Shown here piece by piece: positions 34,380 through 43,458 of a stretch of 64,000 nucleotides of DNA. The first letter of the stretch is position 1. The number at the start of each line of letters is the position of its first letter. Made by a program: the position numbers and the translations under genes. The stretch is taken from positions 1 to 64,000 of the forward strand of contig NZ_LEKH01000007.1 of NCBI RefSeq assembly GCF_001029505.1, written 5' to 3'. The notes under the pieces are model-generated. The model saw only the letters and a program-made list of their open reading frames with translations, did not search any database and was not told where the DNA came from. This stretch comes from Rubrobacter aplysinae (GTDB taxonomy: Bacteria; Actinomycetota; Rubrobacteria; Rubrobacterales; Rubrobacteraceae).

Positions 34380-36668
34380 CTACGGCTGGCGCGGTTTACC
34401 GCCACGGCGGAATAGCCTTAGCCCGTTGCCGGTTACCCCGAGAGAGGTTCCCATGTCGGCGAGCACCGCGAGCCAGAGGGTCACCAGCCCGAACGGGGCG
34501 AGCAAAGAGAAGATCGTGTTGACCAGTATGGAGGTGAAGATGTTCTGTTTGATGATGCCCTCGGAGGCGCGCGAGAGCCTGACCGCCTCGGCGAGCTTAC
34601 CCAGATCGTCACGCATCAGCGCCACGTCGGCGGCCTCCAGCGCCACGTCGGTGCCGGCCGCGCCCATGGCGAAGCTCACGTCTGCCGCCGCGAGCGCCGG
34701 GGCGTCGTTTATGCCGTCCCCGACCATGCCGACGACGCCGCGCCCGGAAGCACCTCCGCCGGAGACGAGCTCCCTGACGGCCTCGACCTTCTGTTCGGGC
34801 AACAGGCGCGCCCGGTAATCTATGCCGAGCTTGTCGGCGATCCGGCGCGCCGGGGCCTCGGCGTCGCCGGTGAGCATCACGAAGTCGCGCACCCCGGCCT
34901 CCCTGAGCGAGCGCAGCGCGGCCTCCGCGTCGGGCCTTATGGCGTCGGCGAGCCCGAGGACGGCGAGAGGCCCCTCCCGCGTCCCGAGCACAACCGGGGT
35001 CTGCCCGGCATCTTCTACTTCCCGGAGCTCACCGGCGGCGGCCTCCAGCGGAACCCCCCGCTCCTCGAAGAGCCTGGGGCTGCCGACGAGGTAACTCCGG
35101 CCCTCCACGACGCCCTCGGCCCCGCGGCCCGAGATGCCCCGGAACTCCGAGACCTCCGGGAGCTTGCCGTCCGCGGCGGAGAGGATGGCGTGCGCCAGCG
35201 GGTGCTCGGAGCGCCGCTCCAGCGCCGCGGCGATCCTGAGCGACTCACCCTCGCCCGCGCCGCCGACCGCGGCGACCCTCTCGACGACGGGCCTCCCCTC
35301 GGTGAGTGTGCCGGTCTTGTCGAAGACGAGGGTCTTCAGCTTGCCCGCGGCCTCTAGCGCCTCGCCGCCCTTGACGAGTACACCGCGCCGGGAGGCCGCC
35401 CCGATCCCGGAGACCACCGTCACCGGCGTGGAGATCACCAGAGCGCACGGACAGGCGACTATCAGGAGCACCATGGCCCTATAGAACCAGGTCGAGAACT
35501 CCCCGCCGGCCAACGGCGGCGCGACGGCGACCACGAGGGCCGCGGTCATGACGACCGGCGTGTAGATCCGCGAGAACCGCTCGACGAACTGCTCGGCCGG
35601 AGCCTTGCTCCCCTGCGCCTCCTCGACCATGCGGGTTATCTTCTGTAGCGTGGACTCGCCGGCCTCCCGGCTGACCCGCACCGCGAGCCCGCCCTGTCCG
35701 TTGAGGCTGCCGGAGAAGACCTCCTCGCCGAGCCCCTTTTCGGCCGGGGTGCTCTCGCCGGTTACCGGCGACTCGTCCAAAGCCGAGGTACCCTCGACGA
35801 TCTCCCCGTCTACCGCGAGACGCTCGCCGGGCCTCACGAGAATGGTCTCCCCGGCGGACACTTCCCCGGCGGCCACGAGATACTCGGCGCCGTCTCTGCG
35901 CACCAGCACCTCGTCGGGGACCAGCCGGGCGAGGGCGCGCACGGCGCCGCGGGTGCGCTCCACGGCGTAGACCTGCAACGAAAGCCCCAGGGCGAAGAGG
36001 ATCACCACCAGCGCCGCCTCGCCCCAGGCGCCCACCGCCGCGGCGCCGATGGCGGCGACGCTCATCAGGACGTTCATGTCCGGGTTGCGTTCCCTCGTGG
36101 AGGCGACCGCCGCCCGGAAGATCGGCAGTCCCCCCACCGCGATGGCCGAGGCGTACGCCGCAGAGCTTACAACCCCCGGCGTCCCGAGCAGCGCCAACAC
36201 CGCCCCGAGAGCGAAAAGGAGCCCGCCGCCGAGCGCCAGCAGCACCCGCGGCTGGCGCCAGAAGGAGGCGCCCTCCGCCTCTCCGGGATGCTCCACCCCG
36301 TAGCCAGACTTCTGTATGGCTTGCTCTATCTCCGCGGACGTCACGCCGCTCTCGTGAGTGGCGTCCAGCCTGCCGGCGGCGAAGTTCACGGTCGCACGAT
36401 GCACGCCTTGGAGGCGCGAGACGCCACGCTCGACGGTCGCCGCGCAGCTCGCACAGTCCATCCCGGTTACCCGCACGACGGTGCGCTCCAGACCATCGGA
36501 GCCTCCACTCTCCGCCAGAGGCGCCGCATCCTCGTCGGCGCCCGATCCGTTTCCGTCGGAAGGCAAGCAGCAGCCGTCGGCGCAGGAGCCCGCGCCCTGA
36601 TCGATCTTAGCCTCGGGCTCGGGTCTCTCGTCCGGCTGGAATACCGGCAGGCCCTTCCCGTGCTTCAT
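34380..36668 (-). CDS. cadA: P1B-2-type Zn/Cd/Pb ATPase (CadA/ZntA-like)
   Basis: 762 residues from ATG at 36668, which overlaps the TGA of the upstream repressor as ATGA and has AGGTGG upstream. The N-terminus has a Cys cluster (GSCADGCC), then one HMA domain with GMDCASC. Core motifs: TGES, CPC in VACPCALVISTP, DKTGTLTEGRP, RSEHPLAHAIL, GDGINDAPALAAADVSFAMG and DMGTSLGVTGNGLRL in the last TM segment, whose Asp is typical of P1B-2. These export Zn2+, Cd2+ and Pb2+. With a CadC-type repressor in front, Cd/Pb/Zn resistance is well supported. Confidence 0.93.
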   Translation of the reverse strand: MKHGKGLPVFQPDERPEPEAKIDQGAGSCADGCCLPSDGNGSGADEDAAPLAESGGSDGLERTVVRVTGMDCASCAATVERGVSRLQGVHRATVNFAAGRLDATHESGVTSAEIEQAIQKSGYGVEHPGEAEGASFWRQPRVLLALGGGLLFALGAVLALLGTPGVVSSAAYASAIAVGGLPIFRAAVASTRERNPDMNVLMSVAAIGAAAVGAWGEAALVVILFALGLSLQVYAVERTRGAVRALARLVPDEVLVRRDGAEYLVAAGEVSAGETILVRPGERLAVDGEIVEGTSALDESPVTGESTPAEKGLGEEVFSGSLNGQGGLAVRVSREAGESTLQKITRMVEEAQGSKAPAEQFVERFSRIYTPVVMTAALVVAVAPPLAGGEFSTWFYRAMVLLIVACPCALVISTPVTVVSGIGAASRRGVLVKGGEALEAAGKLKTLVFDKTGTLTEGRPVVERVAAVGGAGEGESLRIAAALERRSEHPLAHAILSAADGKLPEVSEFRGISGRGAEGVVEGRSYLVGSPRLFEERGVPLEAAAGELREVEDAGQTPVVLGTREGPLAVLGLADAIRPDAEAALRSLREAGVRDFVMLTGDAEAPARRIADKLGIDYRARLLPEQKVEAVRELVSGGGASGRGVVGMVGDGINDAPALAAADVSFAMGAAGTDVALEAADVALMRDDLGKLAEAVRLSRASEGIIKQNIFTSILVNTIFSLLAPFGLVTLWLAVLADMGTSLGVTGNGLRLFRRGGKPRQP

Positions 36669-37066
36669 GCGCCCACCTCTTTCCCGGCTATCCGGTCCCC
36701 GGGCGCGCCGCCTGCCACGGCGCCGAGAAGGACCTTGCCTCGCTCCGTAAGCCGGTACATCACGAGCTTTCCGTCTCTGCGGGATCTGACCAGCCCGAGA
36801 GAGCGCAGGGTCCTCATGTGGTGCGAGACCAGGTTCTGTGAGCGGCCCGTGATCCAGGCCAGATCGCAAACGCAAAGCTCACCGGCCGCCTCGCCTACGG
36901 ACTCCGCCTCCCCGAGAGCCCCGGCAAGCGTAAGCCTCGTAGGGTCAGATAACGCCCGGGCCGCCTCCGCGGCCTCCTGCGCCCCCTCCTCCCCCAGAAG
37001 CCTCGCCCGGATAGCCTCTGCCTTCGGAGCGTCTATGCACAACAGGTCGCATCGGTCGTTGGTCAT
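36665..37066 (-). CDS. cadC: CadC-like ArsR-family repressor
   Basis: 133 residues. N-terminal CDLLCIDAPKAEAIRARLL matches the Cys7/Cys11 segment of staphylococcal CadC, and ELCVCDLAWITGRSQNLVSH gives the alpha-3 Cys pair, together the four-thiolate Cd/Pb site. The alpha-5 Zn ligands are not evident. It is translationally coupled to the P1B-2 ATPase by an ATGA overlap. Autoregulation from an operator between 37070 and 37110 is likely (CATTCATTGTATCG). Confidence 0.92.
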   Translation of the reverse strand: MTNDRCDLLCIDAPKAEAIRARLLGEEGAQEAAEAARALSDPTRLTLAGALGEAESVGEAAGELCVCDLAWITGRSQNLVSHHMRTLRSLGLVRSRRDGKLVMYRLTERGKVLLGAVAGGAPGDRIAGKEVGA

Positions 37067-37192
37067 AGTATCACCTCAACATTCATTGTATCGTCCGTAA
37101 GACTATAGCAGATGCACGGCTGGGCGACGAACCGCGGGGAGATTCTCTGTGGAGTCGGACCCGGGGCGGCGCGGTACGGTCCGCCAGGCGGG

Positions 37193-38041
37193 TTAGAGGC
37201 TTATAAACCCGAGCGCGGCGAGCGCGGCGAGCGCGGCGAGCAAGACGGGCTGGTGGATTAGATAGATAGACAGGGTGTGTCGCCCGATAAACGCCAGCGG
37301 CCTTACGGGCGCCGGAGCCGCCTCGCCAGAGGGCTTTCTTCCCGCGTACAGGAAGTTACCCGCCGCGATGCCCAGTAGGACCACCCCGAACCAGGGGAGT
37401 AGCGGCCGGTAGTCCGGCATCACGAGGCCCTCGGGCACTACGCCCAGAGGGGCCAATAGAACGCCTCCCGCTCCGGGCAGCGAGACGCCGAGCGAGGATA
37501 TGTAGAGGCCGGTTGCTATCACCAGGGCACCGAGCGCGAGGTTGGCGAGCCGGAGCCGCACGAACGGGTAGGCTAGGATTATTGAGAGCCCGATCAGTTG
37601 CAGGATGCCGATGATCACGTAGCCCAGCCCGGACACCAGGAAAACCAGGGCTATCGCCATGCCGTAGCCGAAGATACCGGCCCCCCGCCGCAGGAACTTT
37701 CTGAAGTTTCCAGATCGCGCCTCGGCCGAGCTGCCGAGGCCAAGTGTCAGAGACAGCCCCACGAGGAACACGAAGGCGAAGGCGCTGGTGTCGGCGAATA
37801 CGGCCCAGAACCCGGACGTGGACTCCACCGGATACCCGCCGAAGAAGTCCAGATCGTACACTAGGTGATACAGCGCCACCATTATCATGGCTACGCCCCG
37901 GGCGGCGTCCACCCCCCAAAAACGCGGGCCTCCGGCCGCCGGAGCCCCTCCATCGAGCCGCGCCGCGACCCGTCCTTTAAACCGTGGTACCGGGGAGATG
38001 CGTCCGCTGGGCACGGCCCGATTATAGATCACCGGATGCAT
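37193..38041 (-). CDS. DUF1624 (acyltransferase-like) membrane protein
   Basis: About 280 residues and eight TM helices; GVDAARGVAMIMVALYHLVYDLDFFGG is the start of the heparan-alpha-glucosaminide N-acetyltransferase-like DUF1624 domain, and FIGRHTLSIYLIHQPV its end. Start at ATG 38041 or GTG 38032 (AAAGGAG is 10 bp before the GTG). The C-terminus is a LAALAALAALGF stretch from short DNA repeats. Substrate unknown. Confidence 0.82.
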   Translation of the reverse strand: MHPVIYNRAVPSGRISPVPRFKGRVAARLDGGAPAAGGPRFWGVDAARGVAMIMVALYHLVYDLDFFGGYPVESTSGFWAVFADTSAFAFVFLVGLSLTLGLGSSAEARSGNFRKFLRRGAGIFGYGMAIALVFLVSGLGYVIIGILQLIGLSIILAYPFVRLRLANLALGALVIATGLYISSLGVSLPGAGGVLLAPLGVVPEGLVMPDYRPLLPWFGVVLLGIAAGNFLYAGRKPSGEAAPAPVRPLAFIGRHTLSIYLIHQPVLLAALAALAALGFISL

Positions 38042-38223
38042 ACTCCTTTGAGGGCGATCCCTGACATAGCCGCGTCCGGGGGCAGGATAGGAACGCCGCT
38101 TTCGAGCCGTAACACCGGCTCCTGGTATCCCGACTGCGCGGGCACAACCCACGACTCCCCGTCGCGAATGCCCCTCATGAGTTCTTTGGCCGAGCAATGC
38201 ACGCCATGCGCTCCCGCGGGCAC
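38029..38223 (-). CDS. Possible small ORF upstream of the DUF1624 gene
   Basis: 64 codons with GC-rich third positions, ending in TGA that overlaps the start region of the DUF1624 gene. No TM or motif recognised. The overlap and codon use favour coding, but no relative is known to me. Confidence 0.35.
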   Translation of the reverse strand: MPAGAHGVHCSAKELMRGIRDGESWVVPAQSGYQEPVLRLESGVPILPPDAAMSGIALKGVCIR

Positions 38224-38262
38224 CAGTCATCACTTCCAACGCCTTTGACGCCGCGTTAGAGA

Positions 38263-38640
38263 GTGTACAATCCGCGCATCTTGGAGTCTCTACGGCACGA
38301 CACATTACAGGCGATGCCCGTGCTAGCCGCCCTGCTTGTGGCAGCCTTCGTCGCCTTCTACCCGCAGCTCGAGGTGGCGGGCTACTGCGTCGGTGGCGGC
38401 TGCCCGGAGGTCTCCTCCGTATCATCCGCCACGCACGCCTCCGGTGGAGGATCCCACGCTGGCGGCGCCCACGGTGTGGGCGGCGTCTCGGGAGTCTGTC
38501 TGCTAGCGGCGCTCGTTTCGGGCTCTGTCTTGGCGGTGGCGCGCACGCCCAGGCTCGCCTCATTGATCGCCGCCTCTAGGAGGGTGCTCCCGAGCTTGTG
38601 TCTCTCGCCGGACCCCCCTCCTCCCCAGCAGCGCCTCTAG
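38263..38640 (+). CDS. Small Cys-containing membrane protein
   Basis: About 120 residues with two TM helices (MPVLAALLVAAFVAFYPQL and GVSGVCLLAALVSGSVLAVA) and a loop with YCVGGGCPEVSS and Gly/His-rich GGGSHAGGAHGVGG. Starts GTG at 38263 or TTG at 38281. It precedes DUF3105 and DUF305 genes, both of which occur with copper or redox proteins in actinobacteria, so a metal role is possible. No family is assigned. Confidence 0.6.
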   Translation: MYNPRILESLRHDTLQAMPVLAALLVAAFVAFYPQLEVAGYCVGGGCPEVSSVSSATHASGGGSHAGGAHGVGGVSGVCLLAALVSGSVLAVARTPRLASLIAASRRVLPSLCLSPDPPPPQQRL

Positions 38641-38726
38641 CCCATTACGCGTCCGTCCGGACGCCTCGGGTCCGCCCACACAGCGGTCCCAGACGCTAGC
38701 AAGCCAATCTAGAGGTGTAGTTAGAC

Positions 38727-39311
38727 ATGACAGGTGGAAGAAGAGGCATGGCCCAGGCGCCCGGAGAGCGGCCCTGGGGTAAATTACTTATAGCGGCTAT
38801 TTTGGTGGCGCTAATAGCCGCCTTCGTGGGTGTGGTCATTCTGGACAGCCGCCAGGGGGTATCCGCCGGTCCTCCGGACGGCACCGAAGAGTTAGAGGTC
38901 GGTCAGGCCGGGCAGCATACCGAACAGAACGTGGACTACGAGCAGAACCCACCCGCCGGCGGCGACCACAACCCGGTGTGGCAGAACTGCGGCGTGTACG
39001 AGGAGCCGATCCGGAACGAGACCGCCGTACACTCCCTGGAGCACGGTGCTGTCTGGATCACCTACCGCCCAGACCTCCCCGAGCAGCAGGTCAACCGGCT
39101 ACAGGATCTCGCGCAGGGCGAACCCTACGCGCTCCTCAGCCCGATGGAGGGACTGCCAAGCTCCGTCGTAGCCAGCGCCTGGGGCGAGCAGCTACAGGTG
39201 GACGAGGCTTCGGATGAGCGCCTGGAGCAGTTCGTGAGCGCCTTCCAGCAGGGACCGCAGACCCCGGAGCCCGGCGCGGCATGCTCCGGCGGAGTAGGTG
39301 AGCCGGTCTGA
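38727..39311 (+). CDS. DUF3105 membrane-anchored protein
   Basis: 194 residues: one TM (about 20-42), then an extracytoplasmic domain with PPAGGDHNPVWQNCGVYEEP and AVHSLEHGAVWITYRPDL, the DUF3105 signature with conserved His, Cys and Glu. Function unknown; often next to DUF305 genes, as here (stop and start overlap by one base, TGATG). Confidence 0.9.
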   Translation: MTGGRRGMAQAPGERPWGKLLIAAILVALIAAFVGVVILDSRQGVSAGPPDGTEELEVGQAGQHTEQNVDYEQNPPAGGDHNPVWQNCGVYEEPIRNETAVHSLEHGAVWITYRPDLPEQQVNRLQDLAQGEPYALLSPMEGLPSSVVASAWGEQLQVDEASDERLEQFVSAFQQGPQTPEPGAACSGGVGEPV

Positions 39312-39982
39312 TGGGGCTCTTGCGACGAATAGGAGCGGCTGGCCTACTGACCGCGGTCGCGGTCCTCGTGAGCGTCGCCTCGCTCTCGCTGGTGATCGCC
39401 GACCAACCTCCTGGAGAGAACTCCGCCGAAGCAGGTTTTGCCCGCGACATGTCGGCCCACCATGCCCAGGCCGTCGAGATGGCCCAGATCGTGCAGGAGA
39501 ACACCGACGATCCAGAGGTAACGAACCTCGCCACGGACATAACGCTAACCCAGCAGAGTCAGATCGGGCGCATGCAGGGCTGGCTCTCACTGTGGGGGCT
39601 ACCACTTTCGGGCTCGGGCGAGCGCATGGCGTGGATGGGGTCGGAGATGGACGGTCGGATGCCCGGCATGGCTTCATCGGAGAAGCTCAACGAGCTGCGA
39701 AACGCCGAAGGCGAGGAGGCCGAGAGGTTGTTTCTCCAGCTGATGATCCCGCACCACGAGGCCGCGATTCCTATGGCCGAGGCCGTCATGGAGCGCTCGG
39801 ACAAACGGACGGTTACGGAGCTCGCGCAGGCCATCATCGCCTCCCAGAGAGCGGAGATCCAGACCATGCGGGATATGCTCGAACAGAGGGGCGGAGATCC
39901 GCCGCCGCAGAATGGACCCATGGAGGATATGGAGATGGACGGAGATGCCCAGAGCGCAACCGGGTATGCGGGCCTGGCATGA
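39311..39982 (+). CDS. DUF305 secreted/anchored protein
   Basis: 223 residues: one N-terminal TM or signal segment, then a four-helix, ferritin-like DUF305 domain with two HH motifs (RDMSAHHAQAVEMAQ and LMIPHHEAAIPMAEAV) and Met-rich segments (WMGSEMDGRMPGM, MEDMEMDGD). DUF305 proteins are often near copper-resistance genes. Translationally coupled to DUF3105. Confidence 0.92.
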   Translation: MGLLRRIGAAGLLTAVAVLVSVASLSLVIADQPPGENSAEAGFARDMSAHHAQAVEMAQIVQENTDDPEVTNLATDITLTQQSQIGRMQGWLSLWGLPLSGSGERMAWMGSEMDGRMPGMASSEKLNELRNAEGEEAERLFLQLMIPHHEAAIPMAEAVMERSDKRTVTELAQAIIASQRAEIQTMRDMLEQRGGDPPPQNGPMEDMEMDGDAQSATGYAGLA

Positions 39983-40041
39983 GAACGCTGCGCGCAGCCA
40001 TTTTCGGAAACGCTACCGCCGCTCGAGCGTAGGTGTGAGTC

Positions 40042-42030
40042 ATGAGTAGAGGCAGATTTCTACAGCGCCTGGGCCGGGATCCGGCGCCGCTGCTCGACGT
40101 CCGCGCCAGGGTGTACCTGCTAACCCTGCTCGGGCCGTTGTTCGTCTACAACATCTCTCTCAAGCTCGCGCGCATAGGGGCGCGTCCGGAGGAGACCGGC
40201 GCCTACGAGGCGCTACAGTTCCTGAGATCGGACATTTTGTTCGACCTGGGCTACGCGACGCTCTGGGCGGGCCTGTTTATCGTCGCCAAGAGCGGTCTCC
40301 CGAGACGAGCGGCCACCGTGACGTTTCACGCCGCCACTATCCTGGTGGCCGTCCTCACTACGGCGACCCACTTCTACTACGTGGATACAGGCTCGGCGCT
40401 CAGCCTGCACCTGATCTCATACTATCTCTCCGCGCCCGGCGAGATACAGTCGGTGGTCGCGAGCAGGATAAGTCCCGGCGTGGCCGCGCTCGCCATCGTG
40501 CCCCTGCTATACGCGGTATTCGTCCCCTGGCTACTCGCGCGGGCTCTCGACCGCCGGAGCGGCCCACCGGGACCCGGGCGCGGTACAGTACGCCAGAGAG
40601 GCTCGCTGCTGGGTCTCCTCGGTGCGGGGCTCGCCGCCGCCGGACTCTTCCTTTTCTCCCTGCCGGCCAACCCGGAGGCTACCGGGGCCAGCGAGTCTTT
40701 CATCCGGGCTCCGCTCGTAAACATGGTCTCCGCGGAGATCGAAGAGTCCGCCTACGAGGACCGTATAGAGGTAAACGAGGAGAAGATCCGGAAGAGTCTG
40801 CCCCAGGATACAAGCCTCGCGAAGACGCCGCGGACAAACAAGCGCAACGTGGTACTAATACAACTGGAGTCCACCCGGGCGCGCTCGGTGACACCCTACG
40901 AGTCGGTAACGCCCTCCGACGAGGACGGTGAGGGACCGGAGATTACCCCATTCTTGGACCGGCTGGCGCAACAGAGCCTCGTCGCAGAGAACGCATACAC
41001 TACGGTCCCCCACACCTCTAACTCCATAACGGCGATCAACTGCGGCATAACCCCGCCGACCACCCCGCGGGGCACGGACGGGCTAGCGGAGGACGTCCCG
41101 GCGCGGTGTCTGCCGGGACTACTAGGAGAGCAAGGCTACAACACCGCGTTCTTCCAGTCTGCCACCGAGAACTTCGAGAGCCGCCGCCAGGTAGTCGAGA
41201 ACTTCGGCTACGAGGACTTCTTTCCTCTGGAGAGCATGGACAGGGAAGGCTTCGAGAGGGCGAACTACTTCTCCTACGAGGACGACATAATGCTCCAGCC
41301 GAGCCGGAAGTGGCTGAGCAAGATTACGGAGAACGGCCAACAACCATTTCTAGCCACGTATTTGACCGGCACGGCCCACGACGACTACGGCGTGCCGTCA
41401 CGCTACGGCACGAAGGAGTTCTCCGAAGACCCTCTCCTGAACCGCTACCAGAATACGGTGCGCTACCAGGATTTCTTCGTCCGGAACCTGATCCAGCAGT
41501 ACAAGGACATGGGGCTGTACGAGGACACCGTGTTCGTGATCACGGGCGATCACGGTGAGGCCTTTGGCGAGCACGGCCGGTTCCAGCACGACAAGGTCCC
41601 CTACGAGGAGGGCGTGAAGATCCCCATGATGATCCACGACCCCCAGCGTCCGGGCTGGACCAGCGGCGGCGCCCGCGTGGAGGAGCTCGCAAACCAGCTG
41701 GACCTGCTCCCTTCAATAACGCGCCTCCTCGGCTACCGCGTCGAGGGCGGCGAGTATCCCGGAGAGCCGCTGTGGAATCCGCCGGAGGACAGGACGCTCA
41801 ACTTTAGCTGCTGGGGCTCGCGCGAGTGCCTGGCGAGCCTGGAGGACGGCATGAAGTACGTCTACAACTACGGCGATACACCCGACGAGCTCTACGACCT
41901 CTCGCGCGATCCCATGGAGGAGAACAACCTGCTTTCCGGGGCCTCGGATTCAGAGCGGCGCGAGGCGGATGAGCGCCGCACGCAACTGCTCACCTGGAAG
42001 GCCCGCGTAGAAGCGATCTACGGTGATTAG
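40042..42030 (+). CDS. LTA-synthase-like membrane sulfatase/phosphotransferase
   Basis: 662 residues: about five TM helices (25-205) then an extracellular alkaline-phosphatase-fold domain. Predicted metal/catalytic residues by comparison with LtaS: Glu276 (VVLIQLEST), Thr325 (TVPHTSNS), Asp503-His504 (VITGDHGEAFGEH). Such enzymes transfer glycerol phosphate or phosphoethanolamine, or hydrolyse phospho- or sulfo-esters, at the outer face. Whether it makes a teichoic polymer here is not known. Confidence 0.88.
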   Translation: MSRGRFLQRLGRDPAPLLDVRARVYLLTLLGPLFVYNISLKLARIGARPEETGAYEALQFLRSDILFDLGYATLWAGLFIVAKSGLPRRAATVTFHAATILVAVLTTATHFYYVDTGSALSLHLISYYLSAPGEIQSVVASRISPGVAALAIVPLLYAVFVPWLLARALDRRSGPPGPGRGTVRQRGSLLGLLGAGLAAAGLFLFSLPANPEATGASESFIRAPLVNMVSAEIEESAYEDRIEVNEEKIRKSLPQDTSLAKTPRTNKRNVVLIQLESTRARSVTPYESVTPSDEDGEGPEITPFLDRLAQQSLVAENAYTTVPHTSNSITAINCGITPPTTPRGTDGLAEDVPARCLPGLLGEQGYNTAFFQSATENFESRRQVVENFGYEDFFPLESMDREGFERANYFSYEDDIMLQPSRKWLSKITENGQQPFLATYLTGTAHDDYGVPSRYGTKEFSEDPLLNRYQNTVRYQDFFVRNLIQQYKDMGLYEDTVFVITGDHGEAFGEHGRFQHDKVPYEEGVKIPMMIHDPQRPGWTSGGARVEELANQLDLLPSITRLLGYRVEGGEYPGEPLWNPPEDRTLNFSCWGSRECLASLEDGMKYVYNYGDTPDELYDLSRDPMEENNLLSGASDSERREADERRTQLLTWKARVEAIYGD

Positions 42031-42081
42031 GCTCCGGACGCAGGCTATCTTTCTGACTATTTTTCTAAAGGAGAGGTGTAC

Positions 42082-42846
42082 ATGAACTTTGATCCCGGCA
42101 TTACCATGATCCTGGTCGTACTCCAGAACGCGTTGTTCGTGGTGCTCACGTTGGGAGCGTTCTGGGGCGGGGTGCTCGTGCTGCGCGCTTTTGGCCGCCG
42201 ATTCAGCCTCTCGCTCGCTCCGCTGGGCTTTATCCGGCCCCCGCAGGGCGGTGTGAGAGCGGTGCTGAGTGGAATCGGCGTAGGACTTGCCGGGGTCGTC
42301 TTGAGCGCCCTGCTCGCCGCCGCGAGTCAGTACGTACTCAAAGCTTTCGGATACCCTGCGGATAACTCGGCGCAGCAACCCCTGATGGAAGGCATAAGCT
42401 CCTGGGTCTCGGAAAACCCGGCAGTCGCGATACCAGCGGTTTTCCTGATCATTGGGTTGGTCACTCCCGTCGCGGAGGAGATACTATTCAGAGGCGGTAT
42501 CTTCGCCGGTCTTGGGCGTTTGTTCTCGGCCGCGGCCGGCAAAATAGCCGCTATAGCCACCAGTCGGACCCTGATCAGCGGGGGAGGTCGGGACCCCGAG
42601 ACCCGGCAACATGCGGGCGGGCGGAGCGCGTTCGTCCTCGCTGCGGCGCTCTCGTCGGCCATGTTCGCGTCGTTGCACCTCGAGCCAGTGCTCTTCCTAT
42701 CTATCTTCACGCTAGCTATGGGGCTGTGCTGGCTGCGTATCCGCAGTGGGCTCCTTGCCCCGATCGCCGCGCACGCCACGTTCAACTCTTTCACAGTGAC
42801 CATACTCGTATTGAGCGGGTTGGGTTTTGTGCCCGAGAGTATCTGA
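42082..42846 (+). CDS. CPBP-family intramembrane metalloprotease
   Basis: About 254 residues from ATG at 42082, which has AAAGGAGAGG upstream. Six to seven TM helices; the ABI/CPBP motifs are VTPVAEEILFRGGIFAGL (EExxxR), ASLHLEP and IAAHATFNSF with the metal-binding His residues. Family members process CAAX-like proteins or bacteriocin/immunity factors. An unusual 25-residue polar insertion (about 160-185) separates the first and second motifs. Confidence 0.9.
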   Translation: MNFDPGITMILVVLQNALFVVLTLGAFWGGVLVLRAFGRRFSLSLAPLGFIRPPQGGVRAVLSGIGVGLAGVVLSALLAAASQYVLKAFGYPADNSAQQPLMEGISSWVSENPAVAIPAVFLIIGLVTPVAEEILFRGGIFAGLGRLFSAAAGKIAAIATSRTLISGGGRDPETRQHAGGRSAFVLAAALSSAMFASLHLEPVLFLSIFTLAMGLCWLRIRSGLLAPIAAHATFNSFTVTILVLSGLGFVPESI

Positions 42847-42910
42847 ATTCATGGGCGGCAACGAACCGTTTTGTGGAACTGTCACCTGGCCCCCCAAAGC
42901 TGGTTAGAAT

Positions 42911-43375
42911 TTACATTCCACTCGCCAGTAGCGTCTCGACCATCTTTTTGTCGGCTGCAACGAAGCGTGCATCCTCTATGGACCACACCACCCGGCGACC
43001 ACTAGCTGGCGCTCCGGCCGCGGTCTCTTCTATCATGAGCTCCGCGACGGCCGGGTCGTCGAACTCGACCAGCTCGTAGCTGTCGGTGGTGCCAGTGATC
43101 TCCTCGGGATAATGGTTGATGAAGGCCGGCGGCGTAGAGGTCGAGAGATCGGTAGCCTCCGTAAGAGTAGCTAGCAGCGTACCTACGATGATCTCCGCCG
43201 CAGCCGAGATATCCTCGCCGGCATTGTCCGCGAGATCGGTTATGAGGACCACGGGCGAGCCCGGGGGCTCGTCCGCTTCGTGCTCGTAGATCCTGATTCT
43301 GCATTTGGCTGGCCGGCCGTAGCGGATATCGAGTAGTCCTTGATACGGCATGGGCCAATCCGCCATTAGCCTCAC
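42911..43375 (-). CDS. Hypothetical protein, 154 aa
   Basis: Soluble, acidic (many D/E), no TM and no recognised domain. The middle has LITDLADNAGEDISAAAEII. Start GTG 43375 or ATG 43366. It is the first minus-strand gene of the region with plasmid-like content. Confidence 0.65.
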   Translation of the reverse strand: MRLMADWPMPYQGLLDIRYGRPAKCRIRIYEHEADEPPGSPVVLITDLADNAGEDISAAAEIIVGTLLATLTEATDLSTSTPPAFINHYPEEITGTTDSYELVEFDDPAVAELMIEETAAGAPASGRRVVWSIEDARFVAADKKMVETLLASGM

Positions 43376-43458
43376 GGGCGGTAGTCTACTTCCATAGTTT
43401 CCTCTCTTTTGAAACCTGGGTAGTTCATGTGCTCCCGGCTCTCCCCATTACACCTCAC

